A stretch of 64,000 nucleotides of DNA from Prescottella defluvii (lineage in GTDB: Bacteria > Actinomycetota > Actinomycetes > Mycobacteriales > Mycobacteriaceae). Shown here one piece after another: positions 28,040 through 37,834 of this stretch; within the stretch, counting starts at the first letter, position 1, and each line of letters starts with the position of its first letter. The translations under genes and the position numbers were made by a program. The DNA is taken from NCBI GenBank assembly GCA_029690005.1, contig CP121458.1:3534001-3598000 (forward strand), read 5' to 3'. The notes under the pieces were generated by a model. That model was given only the letters and a program-made list of their open reading frames with translations. It was not told the origin of the DNA and searched no databases.

Positions 28040-28051
28040 TAGACCGGTCTA
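28040..28051. promoter_or_regulatory. palindromic operator before the TetR gene
   Basis: TAGACCGGTCTA is a perfect 12-base palindrome in an A+T-rich stretch that continues TTATAGACT, ten bases before the GTG start at 28062. Boxes of the LmrA/YxaF TetR group contain TAGACC-GGTCTA-type half sites, so autoregulation by the adjacent repressor is likely. Confidence 0.6.
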
Positions 28052-28061
28052 TTATAGACTC

Positions 28062-28660
28062 GTGGCATCCAAAGGAGACCTGACAAAGGCTCGGCTTGCA
28101 GAGTCCATGCTCGAGCTCATCCAGACCAGCGGCTATTGCGGCACAGGCTTGAACGCCGTGACCGAACATGCTTCAGCACCAAGGGGGTCGATCTACTTCC
28201 ACTTTCCTGACGGGAAGGAGGGCCTGGGTGTCGCTGCTGTGGAGCTTGCGGCTCATCGGTTTGAGGCGCTGATTGTTGAGGCTGCCGTGTCGGCGGGCAG
28301 CCCGGCGGATGCTGTCCGATCCGCGATTGAGGCGCTGACGGCGATCGTCAGTGAGAGCAACTTCAGGCTTGGGTGTCCGGTCTCGGTGGTCACCCTTGAG
28401 ATGGGTGCTGGAGCGAGCGACTGCGCCGGACATGCGCGACTGCGTTCGAGTCCTGGATCTGCCCGACGGCGGCTTTCCTCGAGGCCAGCGGCGTCGACGC
28501 CGATGAGGCACGGTCTCTAGCGACCGTTGTCGTCTCGACGATCGAAGGCGCGGTCATCGTATCCCGCGCCATGCAGACCACCCAGCCCTTGAAGTCCGCT
28601 GCCGACGTCGTGGCGGAGATGATCGACCAGCGCTGCCAGCCCGTTGGGGGCGCGCGATGA
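28062..28660 (+). CDS. TetR-family regulator, YxaF/LmrA group
   Basis: Start GTG 28062 (V-A-S-K-G-D-L-T-K-A-R). The helix-turn-helix region reads MLELIQTSGYCGTGLNAVTE and ASAPRGSIYFHFPDGKEGLG, where GSIYFHFP and KE.L match TetR recognition helices of the YxaF type. The ligand domain continues RLGCPVSVVTLEM. After phase changes near 28400-28440 it reads AFESWICPTAAFLEASGVDA, then TQPLKSAADVVAEMIDQRCQ. Stop at 28660 overlaps the next start by ATGA. It probably represses its own operon via the palindrome at 28040. Confidence 0.7.
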
Positions 28661-30455
28661 CACCGCAGGGCTACTCGCGCCACGCGATGGTTTTCGGGGC
28701 GTCGGGGCTGGTAGGCCGGCACCTCGTGCTGGCCCTCGCGGCGGCCGGCGCAGGCGTCACGGCAGTGGTTCGGACTGCCGAGTCCGGTGCGCGTGTGGAG
28801 CAATGGCTCAGCGAGCACGGCCTGGCGGCTCGGAGCGTCAGTACGACGATCGTCGACTTCGATGCTGCTGAGATCGTCGCCGGCGGCCCATCTGCTTTCG
28901 CGGATGTGAACGAGATCCACAACTGTGCAGGGTCATACCGGTTTGGCATGACCGCGCAGGAGGCACGCAGCGCGAACGTTGGCATCGTCGAGAAGCTGAT
29001 CGACTTCGCCACCGACCTCCCCAGCCTGCGTCGAGTCGTGCACGTGTCGGGCTATCGCGTCGGCGGGCAGGACCCCTCCGCTGTTCCATGGCCGGAGGAA
29101 CACCGCACGGCGATCTACAAGGAACTTGGGCATACGAAGCGTCAAAGGTGGAATCTGACGCCATCTTCCAGGCCCGCGCTCAAGAGCGCGGAGTGCCCTG
29201 GACCATCATCAATCCGTGCAGCGTCATCGGCGACAGCGTCACTGGAGAGTCCGAACAGCACATCGGCCTGGCTACCACCATCGAGCAGATCTGGGACGGC
29301 ACGGCAGCCGCGCTGCCCGGAAACGAATCGACGTTCCTCCCTGTCGTCACTGTCGACTACCTGGCGGCGTTCATGGCAGCGGCAGCGGTCGATCCAGCCG
29401 CAGCGGGCAACGCCTATTGGGTTCTCGACGACGACACCCCGCCTCTGGCAGACCTACTCACCCACGTCGGCCGTCATCTCGGCGCGAAGGTCCCGCGCCT
29501 ACGGATGCCGACCGGAGTCATCAAGCGGCTCCCGCAGCGGATCACCAAGGCGGATCCCGAGACGCTTACCTTCCTGTCCACCGACCGCTACCCGACCGAG
29601 TCCGCAATCGAGTTAGCCGACCGACACGGGATCCAGATGCCCAACGTGCTGGTCTCTCTCGAACGATGGGCCGATCACCTCGCCGCCCATCGCTTCGGTG
29701 CTGCCATGGCTGACGGCCGTCGATTCGTCACCACCGGCCGCCTGAGGACATTCGAGCTTGGCGTACCCGAATCCAGCCGGGTGATACTCCCGGGCTTGCC
29801 AGTGAACGCAGACACATGGGCCGACGTTGCGGCGGCCATCGACGCGCGCGTCGTCGACCTACCCGGCCTCGGTCTAAGCGGCGGGACTGGCGTTCAGGAC
29901 TGGGAACAGTGGCTGCCGTCGGCGGTGCTTGCTGGAGAACCTGCTGACCTCATCGGCCACTCCATCGGTGCGGCTGCGGCAGTAGTCGCTGCCGATCGGT
30001 TCCCGGCGCAGGTCAAATCCCTCACGCTGATCGCACCATTCTTCCTCCAGGCCTCCATGGGTGCCACGTCCAAACTGCGGCCGCTCGTGAGCACATACTT
30101 GCGGCACACGAACCCAGCGCGGTTGTCACACCAACTGACCGGCGCAAATGCGAGCGCGGCTGCTCTCGAGTCCAGCGTCGGTGACCTCAAACGAAGCAGC
30201 GCCAAAAGGGTGGCTGAGCAGCTCGCCCTCGCCGGCTCAAAGCAATGGCGCGACGAACTGAGGGAGGCGCTTGCCCGATTCAGCGGCCGGGTCAGCATCA
30301 TCACGGGAAGCGACGACCCACTCATCCCGGGCGCGATTGAGCAGTTCGAGTCGCTTCCGAACGTGGAGCTGATCTCGGTGCCGAGTGCCGGGCACCATCC
30401 GCAACTGACCCACTGCGATGATCTCGTCGATCTGCTCAAGGGACCGGTCGCGTGA
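28657..30455 (+). CDS. fusion of extended SDR and alpha/beta hydrolase
   Basis: About 598 residues. The N-terminal half is an NAD(P)-dependent extended SDR: AMVFGASGLVGRHLVLALAA (Gly-rich loop), NEIHNCAGSYRFG, VVHVSGYRVGG, and the Tyr-x-x-x-Lys in WAYEASKVESDAI. The C-terminal half is an alpha/beta hydrolase: VILPGLPVNADTWADVAAAI, nucleophile elbow DLIGHSIGAAAAVV, acid in IITGSDDPLIPGAIEQ and His in SVPSAGHHPQLTHC. One phase change near 29130 splits the SDR half. The join between halves (DGRRFVTTGRLRTFEL) is uninterrupted, so the fusion is real in this sequence. It is co-transcribed with the TetR gene. A two-step modification of a lipid or ester substrate is plausible, but the substrate is unknown. 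Confidence 0.7.
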
Positions 30456-30863
30456 CAGGGATACGGGACAGTAGAGCGCGTGTTCACCCATGACGGAGCG
30501 TGGTGGGCTGCATGCGAATTGGATAGGCCTACCGGTCGGTAATCACACTTAAGGATGGCTCCAGATCACACAAATCTGCAGTGCCCCAGGTCGATGGGAT
30601 CCTTTTCCTGATAGTCGTCAGCACACCCGGCGCCGGTGTCTGGACTGTCTCCTGACCGACTCGGCAGCCGCACCCGGACCGTGGCTGGAGCTGCTCGAGG
30701 CGTTGAGCGGGGGCCTGACCGGCACTGCCGCACCGCCGAAGCAGGCACCCACCGATCCATTTCAGACGGCCTCGACCATTGCCTGTCGGGACCGAGAACT
30801 GAGCCCATTCGGGGCCTGGTGAGCGGGAGACCCGCGCGCCCCTGCGGACTGTGGGGCCCTTGC
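30456..30863. other. intergenic region containing repeat copy A
   Basis: No supported gene. Frames on both strands are rich in Arg/Pro/Gly without family resemblance. It contains the 97-base repeat at 30482-30578. Confidence 0.4.
30482..30578. repeat. 97-base intergenic repeat, copy A
   Basis: Aligns without gaps to 48338-48434, at 76 of 97 positions by my count. The best-conserved blocks are ATTGGATAGG, GTCGGTAATCACACTT and CCAGATCAC. The copies are in the same orientation 17,856 bases apart, each following the 3' end of a gene. Confidence 0.75.
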
Positions 30864-31169
30864 CTACGGAACCTGGACGGTTACGAAGCCCGGTGTGGTC
30901 GTACCGGGTTCGGGCACGACGGCGACGACGACCTGCCCGGTTCCGGTCGGCAGGACCGCCGCCGGGTTGCCGTACTCGGCGACCGACATCGGGGCGGAGC
31001 CGGAGGCTCCGGTCGACAGGTTCAGCCAGTGCGCGTCGCCAAGGGCTTGGCACCCCCATTGGCCTTCCTTCGGGCCGGTGATCGTCAGGGTCCCGGGCTG
31101 TTCGCCGACCACGGCCGCGCAGCGGACCGGGAAAGCGTCGAAGCTGGGGGCGATCGGCGCAGGCCGCAT
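30864..31169 (-). CDS. small hypothetical protein
   Basis: A 101-residue product from ATG 31169: MRPAPIAPSFDAFPVRCAAV, TLTITGPKEGQWGCQALGDA, WLNLSTGASGSAPMSVAEYG, GTGQVVVAVVPEPGTTTPGF, ending VTVQVP. A beta-rich, Pro/Gly-containing soluble domain. It is divergently transcribed from the paralogue-2 gene with 9 bases between the starts, so the pair probably shares a regulatory region or overlapping leaderless promoters. No family recognised. Confidence 0.5.
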   Translation of the reverse strand: MRPAPIAPSFDAFPVRCAAVVGEQPGTLTITGPKEGQWGCQALGDAHWLNLSTGASGSAPMSVAEYGNPAAVLPTGTGQVVVAVVPEPGTTTPGFVTVQVP

Positions 31170-31178
31170 AATCAGTGG

Positions 31179-31835
31179 GTGACCAGGGAATTCGGATGGA
31201 TCGGCAGTTCCGACACCCGTGCGGCGTCGTGGTTGGCGCCGTATCCGTATCCGTACGACACGCCTGTGGGTGGATGGTTGGCGGACCGGTATACGCATGT
31301 TCTGCAGATCCTGCATCCGGCCTACCGGTGGCACGATTCTGACACCGATCCGTCACCGGTGTCGTGGGCGCAGATTGCTGCCGCAAGTGGCACACAGTTG
31401 AAGCCGGGAGTGGGCTTCTCCGAGGTGGGACGTCTACAGGGGCCCGATGAGACGGTCGACGGTGTCTTCGACACGCGGCCGGAGGCCAGCTCGATTCCTG
31501 CCGAGTGGATCGACACCGTTTATGGGCATCTGGACGACGCACATATCGGGTCTGTTGTGGGGCGGGTGGGGACATTCGTGGACGTGGAGATCAGGGGAGC
31601 CGCGCGGATCCGCGACACGGCGGGCTGGGAATACGTGGTGCTCTCCACGACCCGAGAGATTGACGAGCACACGTTCTTCTCTCGAACACCCAACTTCTGG
31701 TGGCCCGAGGATCGTTCGTGGTGTGCCGCCACGGGCGTCGACGAGGAAGACACCCTCGTAGTGTCCACCGATCTCGCGCGACTCGCCGCGATCCACGCGG
31801 ACCCGCGGCTGGAGACACAGCTGCACTCTCGCTGA
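31179..31835 (+). CDS. conserved hypothetical protein, unnamed family (paralogue 2)
   Basis: About 218 residues from GTG 31179 (V-T-R-E-F-G-W-I-G). Distinct text includes GGWLADRYTHVLQILHPAYR, SWAQIAAASGTQLKPGVGFS and GRVGTFVDVEIRGAARIRDT. The C-terminal block RTPNFWWPEDRSWCAATGVD and LARLAAIHADPRLETQ parallels the gene at 22587-23327. The Trp-Trp-Pro-(Asp/Glu)-Asp, Cys and Asp-Pro-Arg residues are shared and may be functional. Uninterrupted frame. The stop lies 14 bases before the iteron-like repeats. Confidence 0.6.
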   Translation: MTREFGWIGSSDTRAASWLAPYPYPYDTPVGGWLADRYTHVLQILHPAYRWHDSDTDPSPVSWAQIAAASGTQLKPGVGFSEVGRLQGPDETVDGVFDTRPEASSIPAEWIDTVYGHLDDAHIGSVVGRVGTFVDVEIRGAARIRDTAGWEYVVLSTTREIDEHTFFSRTPNFWWPEDRSWCAATGVDEEDTLVVSTDLARLAAIHADPRLETQLHSR

Positions 31836-31849
31836 TTGGTCTACCGACG

Positions 31850-31930
31850 GGCCAACCATCTTGACCGATGGCCAACACTGTTGGCGAAGTGGCCAACTAT
31901 CCTGACGATTGGCCAACAACGTTGGCGATT
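31850..31930. repeat. four iteron-like tandem repeats of 20-21 bases
   Basis: GGCCAAC begins units at 31850, 31870, 31891 and 31911. The consensus is roughly GGCCAACnnynyTGrCGAtt. Units 2 and 4 contain the dyad CCAAC-N3-GTTGG. The spacing of two helical turns would align bound protein on one face of DNA, as in iterons or multi-site operators. Confidence 0.7.
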
Positions 31931-32949
31931 CACAGGCGACTCACGCGGGCAACGCAGGGGAGGCGAGCGAAAAGCTCACGCGCACATGGATATTCGGCAT
32001 TATCCATGACGGTGGTTCGGACGTCCGCCGGAGCGGGCGGGGCAGCGTGGTCGGTCTCGGGGTCACCGTACACCGGGACGCTGCGACCGCGCGCGTGCAG
32101 AACGCGCGAGTTGTCGTGCGTTCGCGGATGATCGCGCAGATCGTCGCAGACTGCGTAAGTCGCGAGACTCGACGCGGCGCCGGCGAATCCGATGGTCCGT
32201 GGAATCTCGGCTGTCGTTCGGTAGCGCATCCACTGAACGACAGAGGGCCGACGAGCCGTCCAGGTTCGGATGGGCCGCTGCGCGCGGATTGGTGTCCCGC
32301 GCGCAGGACGTCAGGATGCGCGCGGGCGGCCGTCGAATGGTCACGGCGGGGCGAGGTGGGCGCCCGGCCGCCGGGGTGGCCCACTCGGCTCCCGGGGGCG
32401 GCCCGAAACGCATTACTTGACATAATGTGGATTATCGGCGAAACGGTGAGCTGCGGAAACGCTGAGGGTACGGTCGTCGTCTGTGAATCGTCGTCTGTGA
32501 ATCGTCGTCCACGTTGGCGACTTGGTCGGATGGTTGGCATCTCTCGCAGTTCCGCTGGTCAGGTTGGACGTCACCGTCGACCTGCCGCGGATCAGCCGGC
32601 GCAGGTCGGCCAGACCCGCCGACGAACGCCTAGTCGGCATTCCCGTCGCCGATGTTGGTGAATAGTCGGATCGGTTGGCACTTCCAGGCCTTCACGGACC
32701 ATGGATCGTCCGACCGTCGCCGCTGTCACCGCACTTCGCCCTTCGCGCGCATCGACTGATGCCGGCTCTCGGGCCTACTCGCGCCGAGTGGCACTCGCCC
32801 GGCGGTTCCGACCGTCTCCGCCCCCTGGGTGTCCTTTAGTCACGTGACGAATTCGCGTGGAGTTCGTGGAGCTGATCATGACCTCCCGACGCGCGCCTGT
32901 ATGAGTTTGCAGATGGGTGAAGCAGAGCTCCGGGTGCCAGCGTCAGGTG
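31931..32949. other. about 1 kb without a supported gene
   Basis: Long frames exist on both strands (for example minus 31941-32540) but are Arg/Ser-rich shadows. Within it CGTCGTCTGTGAAT occurs twice in tandem (32475-32488 and 32489-32502). The right end leads into a decayed aldehyde dehydrogenase, so this is probably a degenerate recombination zone. Confidence 0.45.
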
Positions 32950-33792
32950 GATGTCCTGCATCGGCCCGCCGTCCGGCAGCGGAGAGCTGCGTCTGCATCT
33001 CGGCGGTGGGCAGCGGCACGATCATGCCGCCGGTCTGTTGGCCTTGGATTCGGTAGCCACTATTGCCGGATCCGAGATCAAGAAGGTCGTCCTCGAACTC
33101 GGCGGATCTGACCCATTCATCGTCATGCCCTCGACGAACCTCGAAAGGGCCACCGACGTGGCCGTCAAGGCCTGCACCCTCAACAACGGACAGTCGTGCA
33201 TCAATGGCAAGCGGTTCTTCATCCATACCGACATCTACGACGCGTTCCTCGAACGGTTCGTGGCCAAGATGAAGGCGCTCGTCGTGGGCGACCCGATGGA
33301 CGACACGACGGATGTGGGCCCGTTAGCCACCGAGTCGGGTCGTGACGACGTGGCCGCCTACGTGGATGATGCTCTCGGCAAGGGGGCCAAGGCACTGGTC
33401 GGCGGCGAGCGCCCGGGTGGGCCGGGCTGGTTCTACCCTCCGACTGTCCTGGTCGCGGTGACCCGGAGATGAAGATGTACCACGAGGAGGTCTTCGGCCC
33501 AGTTGCCCAGGTGTTCCGGGTGTCGTCCCTGGAGGAGGCGTTGCTGATGGCCAACGGTCATCCCTACGGTCTCGGGTCGAACCTGTGAAGTGAGGACGAC
33601 GACGAGCGGGAGCTGTTCGTGCGGGACGCCCAGTCCGGCATGGCCTTCATCAACGGGAATACCACCAGCTACCCGGAAATCCCGTTCGGCGGTGTGAAAC
33701 GCAGTGGCTACGGGCGTGAACTGTCCGACCTTGGCATGCGCGAGTTCATAAATGCAAAGACCGTGTGGATCGGTGACGACGCCGGGGCCTGA
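32950..33792 (+). pseudogene. aldehyde dehydrogenase remnant (C-terminal half)
   Basis: From about 33040 the text is a succinate-semialdehyde-type dehydrogenase: EIKKVVLELGGSDPFIVMPS (catalytic Glu in LELGG), LNNGQSCINGKRFFIHTDIY (catalytic Cys in GQSC), VGDPMDDTTDVGPLATESGR, YHEEVFGPVAQVFRVSSLEE and [20 protein letters not shown]. The NAD-binding N-terminal half is missing. Phase changes near 33470, and an in-frame TGA at 33596-33598 replaces an expected Trp in N-L-*-S-E-D. Truncation plus stop make it non-functional. Confidence 0.8.
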
Positions 33793-33829
33793 CCCGTCGT
33801 TGACGGCGGCGCGATTACAAGCACTGACC

Positions 33830-33997
33830 GACCACAGCGTGCACCAGAACCTCACCGGCTTCGTGGAGGACTTCGTCAACGAACCCACCACGATGCCGTG
33901 GGGCAACCGTGCGCTCCTGTTCCGCGACCCGGACGGCAACCTCGTCAACTTCTTCTTTCCCGTCACTCCAGCGGCGATCGAGAAGTTCGCCCGTTGA
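33830..33997 (+). pseudogene. glyoxalase/VOC-family fragment
   Basis: NLTGFVEDFVNEPTTMPWGN followed by RALLFRDPDGNLVNFFFPVT is the final beta-alpha-beta module of a vicinal-oxygen-chelate protein (metal Glu position within the DPDGN-x-V-x-F motif region). Only the last 50 or so residues remain, ending AAIEKFAR. No N-terminal module or start is present. It directly follows the aldehyde dehydrogenase remnant. Confidence 0.65.
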
Positions 33998-34147
33998 CAA
34001 ACCTCAGGCCTTCGATCGTGCCGGGCGCGCAGTGCGTCACGGAGTCTCCCCACGATGAGATCCCCTGACCCGCGCCAGGAACCGTACGAGGCCGGACCGC
34101 GGTGGACACGCCTAGGATTGACGCAACCACTCGCCTAGGGAGAACCG

Positions 34148-37100
34148 GTGGCTGCAGAGGGTTGGGAATTCTGGGTTGACCGCGGAGGCACGTTCACCGA
34201 CATCGTCGGCCGTCGTCCGGATGGCTCTCTGGTCACTCATAAGTTGCTGTCCGAGAATCCGGCCCGGTACTCCGATGCGGCGGTGGCCGGTATCCGGGCA
34301 CTTCTCGGCATCTCCACGAACGATGCGGTCACCGCCGAACAGGTCGAGCAGGTTCGGATGGGCACTACGGTGGCCACCAACGCACTGCTCGAACGCACCG
34401 GAGCACGCACGGCCCTGGTCATCACGAAGGGATTCGGTGACGCACTCCGCATCGGCTACCAGAATCGGCCACGGATCTTCGATCGGCACATCGTCTTGCC
34501 GGAACTGCTGTACGAGCGGGTGATCGAGGTCGACGAGCGGATAGCTGCCGATGGCACCGTTCTGCGCGAACCCGATCTGGGGCGGCTGGTCGGCGACTTG
34601 CAGAGAGTGCACGACGACGGCATCGACGCGCTCGCGGTCGTGTGCATGCACAGCTATCTGTACCCGGCGCACGAGATGGCGGTGGGCGAAGTGGCGAGGG
34701 AGATCGGGTTCTCGCAGGTCTCCTTGTCGAGTGTGGCGAGCCCGCTGATGAAGCTGATACCGCGCGGGGACACGGCCGTCGTGGACGCATACCTTTCTCC
34801 GGTGTTGCGCCGTTACGTCGATCGGGTGGCGCAGCAGCTGCCGGGCGTGCGCCTGATGTTCATGCAGTCCAACGGCGGGCTCGCCGAGGCGGGACACTTC
34901 CGGGCAAGGACGCGATTCTGTCGGGCCCGGCGGGCGGCATTGTCGGCATGGTGAAGACGTCGCGGTTGGCGGGCTTCGACAAGGTGATCGGCTTCGACAT
35001 GGGCGGCACGTCCACCGACGTGTCGCACTTCGCGGGCGAGTTCGAGCGGGTGTTCGACGCTCAGGTGGCCGGGGTCCGGTTGCGGGCGCCGATGCTCGAC
35101 ATCCACACCGTCGCCGCCGGTGGCGGGTCGATCCTCCACTTCGACGGCAGCCGGTACCGGGTGGTCCGGACTCGGCCGGCGCCGACCCTGGACCCGCCTG
35201 TTATCGCGGCGGCGGACCGCTGGCCGTCACGGACGCCAATGTGATGCTCGGCCGTATCCAGCCCGAACATTTCCCGCATGTGTTCGGTCCGGACAACGAT
35301 CAGCCGCTCGACAGCGACGTCGTGCGGCGCCGTTTCGCCGACTTGGCCGCCGAGATCCGCGCGCAGACCGGGGACGACCGGTCGCCGGAGCAGGTGGCCG
35401 AGGGCTTCCTGCGCATCGCGGTGGCGAACATGGCCAATGCGGTCAAGCACATCTCGGTGCAGAAGGGACACGACATCACCGGGTACGTGCTGACCACCTT
35501 CGGCGGCGCCGGCGGCCAGCACGCCTGCGCGGTGGCCGATTCGCTCGGCATTCCCACGGCGCTGGTCCCGCCGATGGCCGGGGTCCTGTCGGCGCTCGGG
35601 ATGGGACTGGCCGACACAACCGTCATGCGCGAGCAATCGGTGGTCACCACACTGGAAACGGAGGCCATGTCGCGGCTGAGCGAGGCGGCGAAGAGCCTGG
35701 AATCGCGTGCCGGCGCAGAACTGCTCGACGAGGGCGTCCGCCGGAGCGGATCCGAATGACCCGGCATGCGCATCTGCGGTACGACGGCACGGACACGACG
35801 GTGCCGGTCACTCTGACCGATCTCGAGGCCATGGTCGCGGAGTTCGAGAAGATTCACCTGAGGACGTACTCGTTCCTGTTGGACCGTCCACTGATCGTCG
35901 ATGCGGTCGCGGTCGAGGCGACCGGCCTGACCAGTCAGCCGGACCTGTCCGGCGTCGGTGCGCCGGCGGACAACGCACAGGCGCAGCCACTCGACGCGGT
36001 GCGGATGTACGACCGCGGATCCTGGCGCGACGCACCGCTGTACGAGCGGGGGCGGATGCGGCCTGGGGACGCGGCGAATGGTCCGGCGATCCTGGCCGAG
36101 GCCAACTCGACAACCGTGGTGGACCGCGGCTGGCGGGGCACTCTCACGGAATCCGGGCACCTCCTGCTCCAGCGGGTCGTCGACCCGGCGAAGCGACGGT
36201 CGGCACCCGCGCCGACCCGGTCATGCTGGAGATCTTCAACAACCTGTTCATGTCGATCGCCGAACAGATGGGTGCCGCGCTGGAGTCGACCGCGCAGTCG
36301 GTCAACATCAAGGAACGGCTCGACTTCTCGTGCGCATTGTTCGATCCGGACGGCAACCTCATCGCGAACGCCCCGCACATTCCCGTCCACCTCGGTTCGA
36401 TGGGCAGCAGCGTCAAGGAGGTCGTCCGTCGCCGCGGCGGACAGATACGGCGCGGCGACGCTCTACGCCGTCAACGACCCCTACCACGGTGGCACGCATC
36501 TACCCGACATCACCGTCATCACACCCGTTTTCGACGACGCGGGCGCGCAGATCCTCTCTACGTCGCCTCTCGCGGCCACCACGCGGAGATCGGTGGACTG
36601 ACCCCGGGTTCGATGCCCGCCACGAGTCGCACAATCGATGAGGAAGGCGTGCTGTTCGACAACCGGCTGCTTGCCCGCGATGGCCGCCTCCGCGAGGCCG
36701 AAACGCTGCACTTGCTGACGAACGCGCCGTACCCGTCGAGGAACCCGGACACGAATCTCGCTGATCTGCGTGCACAAATAGCTGCGAACGCCAAGGGGGT
36801 CGAGGAGGTCGCGAAGATGATCGACCACTTCGGTCTCGACGTGGTCCACGCCTACATGCGGCACGTGCAGGACAACGCCGAGGAGTCGGTCCGCCTGGTG
36901 ATCGATGCCCTCGACGAGGGATCGTATCGGTACGAAACGGACTCCGGCGCGGTGATCGCCGTGCGTGTGACCGTGGATCGGCAGCAACGCTCGGCGACAA
37001 TCGACTTCACCGGAACCTCGCCGCAACTCGAGTCGAACTTCAATGCGCCGTCGTCCGTTGTGAGAGCCGCCGTGTTGTATGTGTTCCGGACCCTCGTCGC

Positions 37101-37749
37101 AGACGACATCCCGCTCAACGACGGCTGCCTGCGGCCACTGCGGATCATCATCCCTGAGGGTTCGATGCTCTCTCCGAGTCATCCGCGGCGGTCGTTGCCG
37201 GCAACGTGGAGACCTCGCAAGCGGTGACCGGTGCGCTCTACGGTGCCCTCGGCGCGCAGGCCGAAGGCTCCGGGACGATGAACAACGTCACGTTCGGCAA
37301 CGAAAGGCACCAGTACGACGAAACCCTCGGCTCGGGGTCCGGCGCGGGCGACGGGTTCGACGGGGCGTCCGTGGTTCAGACACGACATGACGAACTCCCG
37401 GTCGACCGATCCGGAAGTGCTCGAATGGCGCCTGCCCGTTGTGCTGGAGGACTTCTCGATCCGACGCGGCAGCGGCGGGGGCGGACGCTGGCACGGCGGC
37501 GACGGGGCCGTCCGCCGACGACGGTTCCAGGAGCCGATGACGGTGAGCACCCTGTCCGGGCACCGGCGGGTATCCGCCGTACGGAATGGCCGGCGGCTCC
37601 CCCGGCGGGCTGGGCAGCAACCGTGTCGAGCGCGCCGACGGCACCGCCCTGCACATGAAGGCCTGCGACTCGGTCGACGCGGAGCCCGGTGACGTACTGG
37701 TCGTGGAGACGCCGGGCGGCGGCGGTACGGCTCCCCGTCGTCGCGCTGA
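34148..37749 (+). CDS. single-chain 5-oxoprolinase / hydantoinase A-B fusion
   Basis: An ATP-dependent cyclic-amide hydrolase of about 1,200 residues combining HyuA-like and HyuB-like parts, the OPLAH (5-oxoprolinase) architecture. The HyuA half has [58 protein letters not shown] and [20 protein letters not shown]. The HyuB half has [40 protein letters not shown] and [16 protein letters not shown], then [17 protein letters not shown], and near the end [13 protein letters not shown] and [12 protein letters not shown]. About eight phase changes (near 34905, 35190, 35745, 36450, 36590, 37180, 37380 and 37590) are likely sequencing indels. The ending YGSPSSR gives a stop at 37749. 5-Oxoproline to glutamate is the expected reaction, though other lactams or hydantoins are possible. 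Confidence 0.75.
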
Positions 37750-37834
37750 GCCTCGGGTGGCACTCACCCGCCGGATCGGACCCTCGACTCCCCATCCCTC
37801 GATCTTCGTCACGTGACGAGTGGATCCATGCGAG

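Noticed and set aside
30636-31178. Upstream half of a 399-codon plus-strand frame ending at 31835
   Set aside because: The first 180 codons are Arg/Gly-rich shadow of a minus-strand gene. The real protein starts at GTG 31179.
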